Program-made: the position numbers and the translations under genes
NCBI GenBank assembly: GCA_963755085.1
Contig: CAVWIN010000003.1
Span: forward strand, 275,498 to 339,497
DNA: 64,000 nt
Direction: 5' to 3'
DNA from: JACVRM01 sp963755085
GTDB taxonomy: Bacteria > Actinomycetota > Thermoleophilia > Gaiellales > Gaiellaceae
Notes under the pieces: model-generated
What the model was told of the DNA's origin: nothing
What the model saw: only the letters and a program-made list of their open reading frames with translations
The model's database searches: none
Shown: piece after piece, positions 1-8,051 of the stretch
How positions within the stretch are numbered: position 1 is the stretch's first letter
How the letters are laid out: each line of letters opens with the position of its first letter

Positions 1-857
1 GGAACGCCGAGCCGCAGCCAGTCGAGGTCGCCGAGCGGCAGGCCGGTGTCGTTCCAGGTGAGCAGCGCGACCGTCTCTCGCAGGACGCCGACCGTGCCGG
101 CGCTCGTCGGTGCGGCGACCGCGACCGCGGCCAGGGCGATCGACCACGTCGCGCTGACGAGCAGCAGCCCCCGCCAGAGCGCGGACCGCCGCGTCAGCGG
201 CTCGTGGTGCACGTTGAAGGCGTGGCGCGCCCACCAGAGGCCGGCGGCCAGCGCCCAGCAGAGCGTCGCCTCCTCGAAGTCGAGGCCCTTCAGCAGGTTG
301 AGCGCGCCGAGGAGGACGAGCAGCACGACGGCGGCGTGGACGGCGCGGCGCCGGCGCCGCCAGAGGTAGAAGGCGACGACCGCGAGCCCGGCGCCCGCGG
401 GCAGCGCGAGCGCATGAAACACCGGGATCGCCTCGGCCGGCTCGAAGCGGAGCAGCTGTGCGCGCCACGCGATCGTCGGTGTCAGCACCGAGGCGATGTT
501 GACGGCCGCCGTCGCGAGCACGGCGAGGCCGGCGAGGGGCGGGAGATGCGGGCTGCGCCGTGCCGGGCGCAGCGCAGCGAAGCGCCGGTGGATGCCCAGG
601 CGCCACGTGGCCGTGTCGCGCTTCGACTCGAACAGGTCGCGCCAGTCCTTGATCACGAGCCACGCGGCCACCACGGCCGCCTCGGCGCTGTGCGCGGGCG
701 AGACGACCCCGGCCAGGGCGACGCTGAGCGCGGCCACGAGCAGCGCAAGACCGACGGCACACTCGTGCACGCGATGGCCGAGCAGGTACACGCGCGGCCC
801 GTAGCGGTGGCGCTCGATCCGCACGGCGGTGCGGAGGCGCTTGGCGGCGGACGCCAT
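1..857 (-). CDS. Polytopic membrane protein, N-terminal part (MprF/LysX-like membrane region?)
   Basis: The gene reads leftward from an ATG at 857 and runs off the window edge, so only about 285 N-terminal residues are visible. The protein begins with a basic cytoplasmic stretch (MASAAKRLRTAVRIERHRYG) and then shows five or six hydrophobic helices, near residues 32-55, 103-122, 143-165, 170-190 and 225-247. A KGLDFEEA motif sits between helices. This layout resembles the membrane region in front of DUF2156 / lysylphosphatidylglycerol synthase proteins of actinobacteria, but the diagnostic C-terminal domain is outside the window. That assignment is an inference. The reading frame itself is well supported by its hydrophobic periodicity. 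Confidence 0.6.
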   Translation of the reverse strand, partial: MASAAKRLRTAVRIERHRYGPRVYLLGHRVHECAVGLALLVAALSVALAGVVSPAHSAEAAVVAAWLVIKDWRDLFESKRDTATWRLGIHRRFAALRPARRSPHLPPLAGLAVLATAAVNIASVLTPTIAWRAQLLRFEPAEAIPVFHALALPAGAGLAVVAFYLWRRRRRAVHAAVVLLVLLGALNLLKGLDFEEATLCWALAAGLWWARHAFNVHHEPLTRRSALWRGLLLVSATWSIALAAVAVAAPTSAGTVGVLRETVALLTWNDTGLPLGDLDWLRLGV

Positions 858-900
858 GGCTCTCACCGTGCTGACGGCCTGGTGACGGCAACCTGAACGG

Positions 901-1596
901 TCATCCGAGCCACTCAGGGTGATCAACGCCCGCGAGCTCCTGGATGCCGCCGAAGAGCTCCTGGACGATCGCAGTTCGGCAGACCGCGACGCGGCACGTG
1001 CCGTAGGGCAGTCGCCCGCGCCATTTCCGTTTTGACGCACGCGAGTAGCGGTTGATCACATGGGCGTTGAGGCACCGTCGAGGCAGACTTAACGTCTGCA
1101 GCCAAAAGTCCTCGATCTCGCGGACGCGACGCTCGTGGTCGGCGAACAGATGCAGCCGCACGCTGACCATGTCGTCGTCAAGTGCGAACGACGCGCGCAT
1201 CAAATCGAGGAAGTAGCGAATCATCCCAGGATCGGCGTTCGTGAAACGGACGGCGTCTCGGCCCTTGTCGCCTTCGCCCCAGTAGAGCGCGCATGCCACA
1301 GCGAACGCCGCGTCGCCGGCTGCTACCCGCTGCCGGCCCAGCGCCTGGTACTCGCGGCGACGCTCGCGACTCCGCTCGGCGTTAGCCCTCGCACCGTTCA
1401 TCTGACCGTTCAGGGAGGGGTTTCGCGCATCGAGCGCGGCGCTCTGAGCGGCGGTCAGCGGGACTTCGCGAAGCCAGACGCTCGCCGTTCCACGAGACAC
1501 TCCGACCGCCACCGCCACTTGCCGCACAGAGAGACCCTGTTCACGACGGAGACGGACGGCCAGCTCACGTTCGACTGTTTTCATTTTTGAAAACAT
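901..1596 (-). CDS. HTH DNA-binding protein with LAGLIDADG-like (WGEG) domain
   Basis: This 231-residue protein has an N-terminal helix-turn-helix of resolvase/MarR-like type at about residues 18-44 (GLSVRQVAVAVGVSRGTASV). After a basic Arg-rich linker, a region at about 100-210 contains ALYWGEGDK, FTNADPGMI and a late GTCRVAV strand. That pattern is seen in a widespread, poorly named actinobacterial family that I associate with homing-endonuclease-like folds. The gene lies directly downstream of tRNA-Gly in the same orientation, and its base composition looks less GC-rich than its neighbours. Both points hint at transfer. No catalytic role can be shown from sequence alone. The start is ATG at 1596, with a second ATG at 1584. 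Confidence 0.65.
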   Translation of the reverse strand: MFSKMKTVERELAVRLRREQGLSVRQVAVAVGVSRGTASVWLREVPLTAAQSAALDARNPSLNGQMNGARANAERSRERRREYQALGRQRVAAGDAAFAVACALYWGEGDKGRDAVRFTNADPGMIRYFLDLMRASFALDDDMVSVRLHLFADHERRVREIEDFWLQTLSLPRRCLNAHVINRYSRASKRKWRGRLPYGTCRVAVCRTAIVQELFGGIQELAGVDHPEWLG

Positions 1597-1618
1597 ATCG
1601 AGGTCGCCGGACGACGGA

Positions 1619-1689
1619 AGCGGGCGGCGGGAATCGAACCCGCGTAGCTTGATTGGAAGTCAAGGGCTCTGCCACTGAGCTACGCCCGC
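1619..1689 (-). tRNA. tRNA-Gly (anticodon TCC)
   Basis: The minus strand folds into a full cloverleaf. The acceptor is GCGGGCG pairing with CGCCCGC, the D-arm is GCTC/GAGC, and the anticodon stem CTTGA/TCAAG encloses loop CTTCCAA (anticodon TCC). The T-arm is GCGGG TTCGATT CCCGC and the discriminator is T, as usual for bacterial tRNA-Gly. No CCA is encoded. The gene sits between a CtaG-like gene and an HTH gene. Confidence 0.95.
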
Positions 1690-1697
1690 GCTGGACG

Positions 1698-1703
1698 TAG
1701 CCT
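1698..1703 (+). promoter_or_regulatory. -10 box (TAGCCT) of a leaderless-type promoter
   Basis: TAGCCT ends six bases before the GTG start at 1710, so transcription would begin at or next to the start codon. No Shine-Dalgarno sequence is present. The same arrangement recurs before many genes of this window. It lies against the tRNA-Gly 5' end on the other strand. Confidence 0.5.
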
Positions 1704-1709
1704 AGCCCG

Positions 1710-2462
1710 GTGCGCCCCGATCCCTACGCGTGGGCGCCGCATCCTGAAGTCCTCGCCGGCGTCGTCCTGATCGCCTTCGCGTACGCGGCCGCTCGCCCGC
1801 GCTTCCACCCGTCGCGCGCGCGAACCGCGGCCTTCGCGAGCGGCCTGGCGATGATCGCCGTCGCGGTCGCGAGCCCGCTCCACTCGCTCTCGTTCCACCT
1901 GCTCTCGATGCACCTCCTCCAGAACGTCGTGCTGGCCGAGTGGGCGCCCGCGCTGCTCGTGCTCGGCATCCCGCCGGCGATGGCGGCCGCGATGGGCGGC
2001 AACGCCGTCGTGCGCGCGCTGACCTACCCGCCGGTCGCGCTCGGGACGTGGCTCGTCGTCTACTTCACCTGGCACATCCCCCCGGTCTACGACACCGCGC
2101 TCCGCCACCCCGACTCGCTGCTCCACCTCGAACACCTCTGTTACGTGCTGGCCGGCTGCCTGCTCTGGTGGCCGGTGATCCAGAGCGCGCCACACGACCT
2201 CTCCACCGGCGGCCGGGCCGTCTACGTCTTCGCCGCGTTCGTGCTCGGCAGCCCGCTCGGGCTCCTCCTGACCCTGCTCCCGAGCCCCGCATACGACTTC
2301 TACGAGCACGGCCGCGTCTGGGGGCTGTCGCAGATCGGCGACCAGCAGATCGCGGGCGGCACGATGGTCGCCGAGCAGTCGGTCGTCTTCTTCGCGGTGT
2401 TCGCCTTCCTCTTCTTCCGCTTCCTGGCCGAGGAAGAGCACCGCGACGAATTCGAGGGCTGA
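1710..2462 (+). CDS. Cytochrome c oxidase assembly factor CtaG-like membrane protein
   Basis: A 250-residue integral membrane protein of the caa3_CtaG family, needed for assembly (probably copper delivery) of caa3-type cytochrome oxidase. About six to seven hydrophobic helices are visible. Family-type motifs are the early SPLHSLSFHLLSMHLLQN stretch with its His residues, VVYFTWHIPPVYD, and HLEHLCYVLAGCLLWWPV. A QQIAGGTMV loop precedes the last helix and the tail is acidic. Start is GTG at 1710 behind a TAGCCT -10 box. No oxidase subunit genes are adjacent. Confidence 0.85.
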   Translation: MRPDPYAWAPHPEVLAGVVLIAFAYAAARPRFHPSRARTAAFASGLAMIAVAVASPLHSLSFHLLSMHLLQNVVLAEWAPALLVLGIPPAMAAAMGGNAVVRALTYPPVALGTWLVVYFTWHIPPVYDTALRHPDSLLHLEHLCYVLAGCLLWWPVIQSAPHDLSTGGRAVYVFAAFVLGSPLGLLLTLLPSPAYDFYEHGRVWGLSQIGDQQIAGGTMVAEQSVVFFAVFAFLFFRFLAEEEHRDEFEG

Positions 2463-2836
2463 CCGCAAGTCCGGCGGCGCAGCGGCATCTATCCATGGAC
2501 CGGGCGGCGCGTTTCGGGGGAGATCGATGCCGCCCGGTCTCTGCCCTCCCTCCCACCGGGCGGCCCAACGGCAGCCGCCTGGCGCTGCGAAAAGGGCGCG
2601 CCCCGGCGAGGGGGGTTCTGATGACGCCGGGGCGCTGGGAGCTGGGCGCGGGGCTGCGGCGCCCCCACGCCCAGGACACCCGGACGGAGAAAGGGGCAGA
2701 ACGTCCGGGATGCCGGGAGTGTCACGGCGTGATCGGACGTTGCCCGCGCAGGCGGCATGCGGGAAGATCGGGACCTTGCACTCCGTCCAGGGGTGTAGAT
2801 CGGCGCCCCTTGCCGATCGCAACGAAAGGAGGCGTT
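2463..2836 (+). other. 374-bp intergenic leader with hairpins
   Basis: No gene is evident here. Just after the CtaG-like gene, CCGGGCGG (about 2497) can pair with CCGCCCGG (about 2530), and that second arm could instead pair with a later CCGGGCGG (about 2557), giving mutually exclusive hairpins. A GATCGGC/GCCGATC hairpin with a 7-nt loop lies just upstream of the AAAGGAGG ribosome binding site at 2825-2832 of the next gene. The long structured leader may be regulatory. I could not match it to a named riboswitch class. Confidence 0.35.
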
Positions 2837-3670
2837 GTGCAGGAGCTCAACGCACAGGCCACGCTCGTCGACCCGGCCGGCATCGAGGGAGGCCTCACCA
2901 CGACGATCGCGCGGAGTGAGATCGAGGGCGCCTTGGGCGACGAGGCGCCGCCGCAGCTCGAGCTCGACGTGCGGCGCGGGCCGGACGCGCAGACGGTTGC
3001 AGTCACGTGGACTCGGGAGGACCTCGAGCGGCTCCTCGCGGAGGCGACCTCGGATCAGGTCACGCTCACGTTCGACCGCGGCGTGATCGAGCAGGCGTTC
3101 GACGACGTCGAGGCCCACGGGCTGCGCGGCAAGGCCGCGGTCATCGCGGTGGCCGTATCGGCCGCAGCGGGGCTGGCAGGCAGCGCGTCGGCGATGCCGA
3201 TGGGCGAAGGCGGCGGCTCCGCAGCGGTCTCGGCCGCGCGCGTCGCCGACCCGACCTCGGGCGGCGTCGACCCGTGGCAGTTCAACGTCGCAGAGTCGTC
3301 GGGCGCGGCGGCCGCCGCCGCGAACCCGAAGGCGGGCCAGGATCCCTGGCAGTACAACCTCGGCAACCAGGCGGATGCCGCGCGCACGCCGGCCGCCGCG
3401 AACCCGAAGGCGGCGCAGGACCCCTGGCAGTACAACCTCGGCACCTCGGCGGACTCGTCCCCTGCCGCGGCCAATCCGAAGGCGGGCATGGACCCGTGGC
3501 AGTACAACCTCACGTCCGAGACCGGCTCGTCCGGAGTCTCGGCTTCCGGTGACTCGTCGGTTATCGGCGACGTCGCGCCGATTGTCGGCGCAGCGGGCCT
3601 CGGGGCGGTACTGCTCATCGCGGGTGCAGCGTTCGTGACCTCGAACCGCCGCCGCGTCCCGGCCACGTAG
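2837..3670 (+). CDS. Membrane-anchored secreted protein with DPWQYNL repeats
   Basis: A 277-residue protein with no family I recognise. Residues 1-97 form a soluble alpha/beta region rich in acidic residues. Residues 98-118 are a hydrophobic segment (AVIAVAVSAAAGLAG) ending in SASA, which looks like an internal signal or anchor. Residues 145-225 hold four copies of DPWQ[FY]N[LV], spaced 24, 26 and 24 residues apart, and three of these are preceded by ANPKA. A C-terminal helix (about 245-267) is followed by RRR, typical of a membrane anchor. Start is GTG at 2837, four bases after a strong AAAGGAGG site. The protein is probably displayed on the outer face of the membrane; its function is unknown. 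Confidence 0.8.
   Translation: MQELNAQATLVDPAGIEGGLTTTIARSEIEGALGDEAPPQLELDVRRGPDAQTVAVTWTREDLERLLAEATSDQVTLTFDRGVIEQAFDDVEAHGLRGKAAVIAVAVSAAAGLAGSASAMPMGEGGGSAAVSAARVADPTSGGVDPWQFNVAESSGAAAAAANPKAGQDPWQYNLGNQADAARTPAAANPKAAQDPWQYNLGTSADSSPAAANPKAGMDPWQYNLTSETGSSGVSASGDSSVIGDVAPIVGAAGLGAVLLIAGAAFVTSNRRRVPAT
3269..3511 (+). repeat. Four in-frame DPWQ[FY]N[LV] coding repeats
   Basis: The repeat unit is about 24-26 codons: an ANPKA[GA]xDPWQYNL core followed by a variable Ala/Ser-rich spacer. Trp residues fall at 147, 171, 197 and 221 of the encoded protein. The near-identical nucleotide cores suggest duplication within the gene. Confidence 0.8.
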
Positions 3671-3684
3671 GCGGCGTGTCTCTC

Positions 3685-3711
3685 GCCGGGGCGCGCACTG
3701 CGCGCCCCGGC
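3685..3711 (+). terminator. Strong GC hairpin after the repeat protein
   Basis: GCCGGGGCGCG and CGCGCCCCGGC form an 11-bp perfect stem with loop CACTG, 15 bases after the stop codon. There is no U-tract. It lies between the repeat protein and the oppositely oriented tRNA-Pro, so it could act on either strand. Confidence 0.5.
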
Positions 3712-3727
3712 TACGCCTGTCGCACGA

Positions 3728-3802
3728 TCGGGGCGGCCGGATTCGAACCGGCGACTTCTGCGTCCCAAACGCAGCACTCTGACCAGACTGAGCTACGCCC
3801 CG
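3728..3802 (-). tRNA. tRNA-Pro (anticodon TGG)
   Basis: The minus strand gives a complete cloverleaf: acceptor CGGGGCG/CGCCCCG with discriminator A, anticodon stem CTGCG/CGCAG around loop TTTGGGA (anticodon TGG), and T-arm GCCGG TTCGAAT CCGGC. CCA is not encoded. C as the first base pairing with G is typical of tRNA-Pro. Confidence 0.95.
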
Positions 3803-3817
3803 TTGGCGCCTCCCAGT

Positions 3818-4279
3818 CTAGGTGGCGCCGCGCGTCCCGATCCCGTCGCCGGTGATCAGCTGCCGCAGCTCCGCGATGCGCTCGTGCCGGATCGCCGGTC
3901 CCTCGCCGCGCGAGATGCGCGCAAGCAGGTCCTCGATCAGCGCCGCGAGCTCCACCGGGTTAAACGGCTTCGTCAGATAGGCGATGCCGCCCGCCTCGAG
4001 GCCGCGCTCGCGGTCGCGGAAATCGGCGCGCGCGGTCAGGAAGACGATCGGGATGTCCTTCGTCCGCTCGTCGGCGACGAGTTCCTCGGCGACCTGCCAG
4101 CCGTCGAGCCCGGGCATCATCACGTCGAGCAGGATCACGTCCGGCCGGACGCTCCGCGCCTGCTCGAGGCCTGTGCGCCCGTCGGCCGCCTCGTCGACCT
4201 GCATCCGCTCCGCCTCGAGGTTGACGCGGCAGAGCAGCCGGATCGCGGCCTCGTCATCGATTACGAGCACCCGCGTCAC
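3818..4279 (-). CDS. Single-domain-type response regulator
   Basis: A 153-residue receiver protein. The acidic pair DD is at residues 8-9, the phospho-acceptor Asp lies in VILLDVMMPG (about residue 53), the switch Thr is in FLTA and the conserved Lys is in KPFNP. About 30 residues follow the receiver and no DNA-binding domain is present, so it probably acts by protein contacts. It is encoded 9 bp downstream of the multi-GAF kinase gene and is presumably its partner. That kinase lacks its usual phospho-donor His, which makes the source of phosphate an open question. Confidence 0.9.
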   Translation of the reverse strand: MTRVLVIDDEAAIRLLCRVNLEAERMQVDEAADGRTGLEQARSVRPDVILLDVMMPGLDGWQVAEELVADERTKDIPIVFLTARADFRDRERGLEAGGIAYLTKPFNPVELAALIEDLLARISRGEGPAIRHERIAELRQLITGDGIGTRGAT

Positions 4280-4288
4280 GAACGTCCC

Positions 4289-7200
4289 TTATACCCGTGG
4301 GTCCTGTCGTCCAACCGTGACGCCCTCGCGGGAGCGCCCGCGCGCGACCGGCAGCTCGAACACGAAGCTCGCGCCCTGGCCGGAATCCGAGTCGACCCAG
4401 ATCCGCCCGCCCATCGCGCGCACGAGGCCCTGGACGATGAAGAGGCCGAGCCCGGAGCCGCTCGTCGCGTCGGCGGAGCGGTAGAACTTCCGGAAGATCC
4501 GCTCGTGCTCGTCGGGCGGGATCCCGATGCCCTCGTCGGTCACGCGGAGCTCGACGGCGTCCGGCCGCCGCCGCGCGGCCAGCGTCACGGTCCCGCCGGC
4601 GGGCGAGTACTTGACGGCGTTGTCGACCAGTGCGTCGAGGATCTGGCGCAGCTTGTCCCGGTCGACCGAGGCGTCCAGCGGCTCCTCCGGCACCTCCAGC
4701 ACGAAGCGGTGGCCGTTCAGCGCGCTGCCCTCGAACGTCTCGACCGCCTCGGTCATCACCGAACGGACATCGGTTGGCGTCAGCTCGACCTCGAGGTCGC
4801 CGGCGTCGAGCCGGGCCACGCTGAGCAGCTGGTCGACGATCGTCGTCAGGCGCGCAGCCTCGGCGGCGATGTAGCCGAGGAAGGTGCGCCGCTCCTCCTC
4901 CGAGAACAGCACGTCGCGGCGCAGGAGCGTCTCCGAGAAGCCGTAGATCGACGTCAGCGGGCGGCGCAGCTCCTGCGAGACCGTCGAGACGAACGTCGTC
5001 TTCATCTGCTCGACGATGCGGTCCGCGGACACGTCGCGGAAGGCGAAGATCCGGCCCGCGGACGCGCCCGTCGGGTCGTGCATCGCCGCCTCGCTCACGG
5101 ACAGCCAGACCTGCTCGCCCGCGCGCGGCAGCGGCACGAGCCGGTCGCCGCCGCCCTCGCCGGCGGCGAGGTCACGGCCGAGGACGCGCACGAGCGGCCG
5201 CCCCAGCGCCTCGCTCTCGGGGACGCCCGTCACCCGCTCGGCGGCGCGGTTCCACAGCACGATCAGCCCGGCCGGGTCGACGGCGACGATGCCGTCGGCG
5301 ACGTTGCCGAGAACTGCATCGAGGCGCTCCTTCTCGATCGCGACCTGCTGGTAGAGCTCGGCGTTCGCGAGGACGGCGGCCGCGTTGCCGGCGAGCGCGA
5401 CCAGTGCCTCGGTCTCCTCGTCACGCCACTCGCGCGGCTCGCGCGCGTAGACGGCGAGCGTCCCGCGCAGGTCGCCCTCGGTCGCGTAGAGCGGCACGCC
5501 GAGGAACGCGCGCCGGCCTGAGGCGAGGATCGCGTCGTCGTCCGAGGCGACGCCGGCCCGCTCGGCGTCCACGAGCGTCAACGGTGTCCGCGCCTGCACG
5601 ACGTCGCCGGCAGGCGTCCCGGCCAGCGGGCTGCGCACGCCGCGCGCCGCCTCGGTGCCGTTTCCGGCGACGGCGGCCGTTACGAGCTCGTCGCCGTCCA
5701 GCACGTAGATGGCTGCGGCGTCCACGCCGAGCAGCGCCGGCGCCTGGCCCACGAGCTCCTCGAGCACGGCCGCCGGGTCGAGCTCCGTCGCCAAGAGGCC
5801 GCCGGTGCGCGCGAGCTGCTGCGCGAGCGCGCGCGAGGTGCGCTCGCGCTCGAAGAGCTCACTGCGCTCGAGCGCGCCGCGGGCCGCGCCGGCGAGGTGC
5901 CGCGCGAGGGCGAGGTCGTCGTCGGTCAGCTGCCTGACCTCCCGGAACATGACCAGCACGCCGCCGTGCTCGCGGCGCCGTGGGAGGCCGAAGGGTGTGA
6001 CGAGCAGGGCGTGGTAACCGGCCTCGCTCGCGAAGGCCCGGAACGCCTCCGGGAGCCGCTCGTCGCCGGCGATCTCGGAGGCCGCCAGGACGCGACCGCC
6101 GCGGACGGCGTCCGCGAGTGCCCGGACGCCGGTCAGTTGCGCCGCCATCGCGGCCGCCTCGCCCGGCTGGAGCTCGTGCGCGCCGGCCAGCTCGAGCCGG
6201 TCGTCCGCGGGCATGAGCACGGCGCCGAAGGAGGCCGCGAACGCCTCGCACGCCGCGTGGGCGAGCGCCTCGTACGCCGCCGCCGACGAGACGGGCTCGC
6301 CGAGCAGCGCCGCGATGCGGTAGAAGCCGCGCTCGATCCGCGCCTGGCGCTCGCTGCGCTCGAAGCGCTCGGCGTTCGCGAGGCCCAGCGAGGCAAGCCC
6401 GGCGAACGTCTCCAGCACCTGCGCATCCGCCTCGGTGAACTCGCGCGTCTCCGAGCGCGACCCGATTCCGATTACCCCGCGCGTCGCGCCGGCCCAGACG
6501 AGCGGCGCGGCCATGCCGGCGTTGAAGCCTCGATACGCGGGGTGCCCGACCGGCATGGAGACGCGCTCGTACTCGGCCGAGCGCACCGTGCGGCCCAGCT
6601 CGAGCGCCTTGCCCGAGAGCCCCGCCCGCCGGTCGAGCTCCCAGCCGATCACCTCGGGGCCGAGCCCGTACTCCGCGACGCAGCGCAGCGCGCCGCCCGC
6701 CTCGTCCTCGATGAAGAGGTCGGCGCCGTCGGCCTCGAGCAGCTTCACCAGCTCGCCGACCAGGCGTTCGAGGACGGCATCCAGCCGCAGCTCGCCGGTG
6801 ACCGCCGCGGCCGCCTCCAGCAGGCCGCCCTGCTGTTCGACGCGCCGCCGGTCCTCGTCCAGCAGACGCGTCGTGTGGATCGCCAGCCCGGCCTCGCGCG
6901 CGACGGCCTCGGCCAGCGCGACCTCCTCGTCGGCCCACTCGCTCACGGTGGCGCGGTGCAGGCCGAACACACCGATGACGTCGTCGAAGACAACGATCGG
7001 CGTGGCCAGCACGGCCCGCACGCCGAGCGCGCGCAGAAGGTCGACGTCGCCCAGTGCGGGGTCGTGCAGTTCGACGGCGGCCTCCACGTCCGAGACGCGC
7101 ACCGTCCGCCGCTCGCGGACGGCCAGGTTGAGCGCCGGCAGGCGCGCCGCGCCCGGGCCGACTGGATCGACACCCGGCGCCTCCCACTCCGCGACGTCGC

Positions 7201-8008
7201 GCGCCTCCCCGAAACCGCCGAGCCGGACGAATGCGCGGCTGACGCCGACCGCGCGCCCGAGCTCCTCGGCAGCGATGCGCAGGACGGCGTCGAGATCCAG
7301 CTCGGAGCGGACGCGGCGGCCGATACGCGCAACCAGCTGCTCACGCGCGAGCGCCTCCTCGAGCGCAGTGGCCGAGCGAACCCGGGCGAGCGCGAGCGCC
7401 GCCTCGGCTGCAAGCGCCTGGAGGAGCGCGAGCTCCTCCGCTGTGAACGGCCGCTGCTGCTCGCTGGCGACGACGAGCACGGCCCGGATCGCGCCCTCGG
7501 CCGCGACAGGGACGAAGACCGCCGTCTTCGCCTTCACCTGCTCGGCGAGGCGTGGGCTGACGAGCGACGACGAGGCGACGTCGTCGACGGCGATCGCGCG
7601 GCCCTCGCGCGCAGCCGTGGCGATCCCGGACGGCTCACTGTCGAGGTGGACCCGCATCGACGGCCACCAGTCCTCGATCTCGGGCCGCCCACGTGCGATC
7701 AGACCGCGCGCCCGGCGGGCGGCATCGTCGACGAGGGCGACCGCGGCGAAGTCGGCGCTGACGGTGTCGAACACCGCGTCCACCAGCCGCCGCGCGGTCT
7801 CCTGCGCGTCCGCGGCGGCCCCGAGCCCCTCCGAGAGCTGCGAGACGGCGCCGAGCTCGCGGTCGACCTCGGTGCGCCGGCGCGCGGCCTGCGCGCGGCC
7901 GACCCGGCGCTCGCGGAGCCAGAGCACAAGCAGGGCGATCGCGAGCACGCCCGCGACGGCCATCAGGACGCGCTCGGTCGAGGTCGTCGCGGCGATGACG
8001 TGCACCAC
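4289..8008 (-). CDS. Multi-GAF / PAS sensor histidine kinase with H-box His replaced by Gln
   Basis: A 1239-residue sensor. It has an N-terminal membrane helix (about 13-31), roughly five consecutive GAF-like domains (about 45-890), a PAS domain (about 905-1000, LDAVLGNVADGIVAVDPAGL) and a HisKA/HATPase core. The kinase N-box (LVDNAVKYSPAGG), G1 (DEGIGIP) and G2 (GSGLGLFIV) look intact. The H-box reads FVSTVSQELRRPL, with Gln at residue 1012 where the phosphorylated His normally sits (codon CAG at 4973-4975). Start is GTG at 8008, behind a TATCAT box. It forms an operon with the response regulator. Confidence 0.9.
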   Translation of the reverse strand: MVHVIAATTSTERVLMAVAGVLAIALLVLWLRERRVGRAQAARRRTEVDRELGAVSQLSEGLGAAADAQETARRLVDAVFDTVSADFAAVALVDDAARRARGLIARGRPEIEDWWPSMRVHLDSEPSGIATAAREGRAIAVDDVASSSLVSPRLAEQVKAKTAVFVPVAAEGAIRAVLVVASEQQRPFTAEELALLQALAAEAALALARVRSATALEEALAREQLVARIGRRVRSELDLDAVLRIAAEELGRAVGVSRAFVRLGGFGEARDVAEWEAPGVDPVGPGAARLPALNLAVRERRTVRVSDVEAAVELHDPALGDVDLLRALGVRAVLATPIVVFDDVIGVFGLHRATVSEWADEEVALAEAVAREAGLAIHTTRLLDEDRRRVEQQGGLLEAAAAVTGELRLDAVLERLVGELVKLLEADGADLFIEDEAGGALRCVAEYGLGPEVIGWELDRRAGLSGKALELGRTVRSAEYERVSMPVGHPAYRGFNAGMAAPLVWAGATRGVIGIGSRSETREFTEADAQVLETFAGLASLGLANAERFERSERQARIERGFYRIAALLGEPVSSAAAYEALAHAACEAFAASFGAVLMPADDRLELAGAHELQPGEAAAMAAQLTGVRALADAVRGGRVLAASEIAGDERLPEAFRAFASEAGYHALLVTPFGLPRRREHGGVLVMFREVRQLTDDDLALARHLAGAARGALERSELFERERTSRALAQQLARTGGLLATELDPAAVLEELVGQAPALLGVDAAAIYVLDGDELVTAAVAGNGTEAARGVRSPLAGTPAGDVVQARTPLTLVDAERAGVASDDDAILASGRRAFLGVPLYATEGDLRGTLAVYAREPREWRDEETEALVALAGNAAAVLANAELYQQVAIEKERLDAVLGNVADGIVAVDPAGLIVLWNRAAERVTGVPESEALGRPLVRVLGRDLAAGEGGGDRLVPLPRAGEQVWLSVSEAAMHDPTGASAGRIFAFRDVSADRIVEQMKTTFVSTVSQELRRPLTSIYGFSETLLRRDVLFSEEERRTFLGYIAAEAARLTTIVDQLLSVARLDAGDLEVELTPTDVRSVMTEAVETFEGSALNGHRFVLEVPEEPLDASVDRDKLRQILDALVDNAVKYSPAGGTVTLAARRRPDAVELRVTDEGIGIPPDEHERIFRKFYRSADATSGSGLGLFIVQGLVRAMGGRIWVDSDSGQGASFVFELPVARGRSREGVTVGRQDPRV

Positions 8009-8039
8009 CCGAAATGATAAGAGCGGAGGAGCACCGGGC

Positions 8040-8045
8040 TACACT
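8040..8045 (+). promoter_or_regulatory. -10 box (TACACT) before ispH
   Basis: TACACT is followed by six bases and then the ATG at 8052, with no Shine-Dalgarno sequence. This indicates a leaderless transcript. Confidence 0.5.
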
Positions 8046-8051
8046 CGCTGG

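Noticed and set aside
2497..2565. c-di-AMP (ydaO-type) or other named riboswitch in the 374-bp leader
   Set aside because: Hairpins are present but I could not find the conserved core of any known class.
1940..2830. Long open frames on both strands across 1.9-2.8 kb and many other long antisense ORFs
   Set aside because: They are the usual by-products of very high GC; their translations are Arg/Ala/Pro-rich without domains and lie opposite or out of frame to genes with clear families.
3269..3511. CRISPR-like array in the periodic repeats
   Set aside because: The repeats are in frame, encode DPWQYNL motifs and have coding, not unique, spacers.
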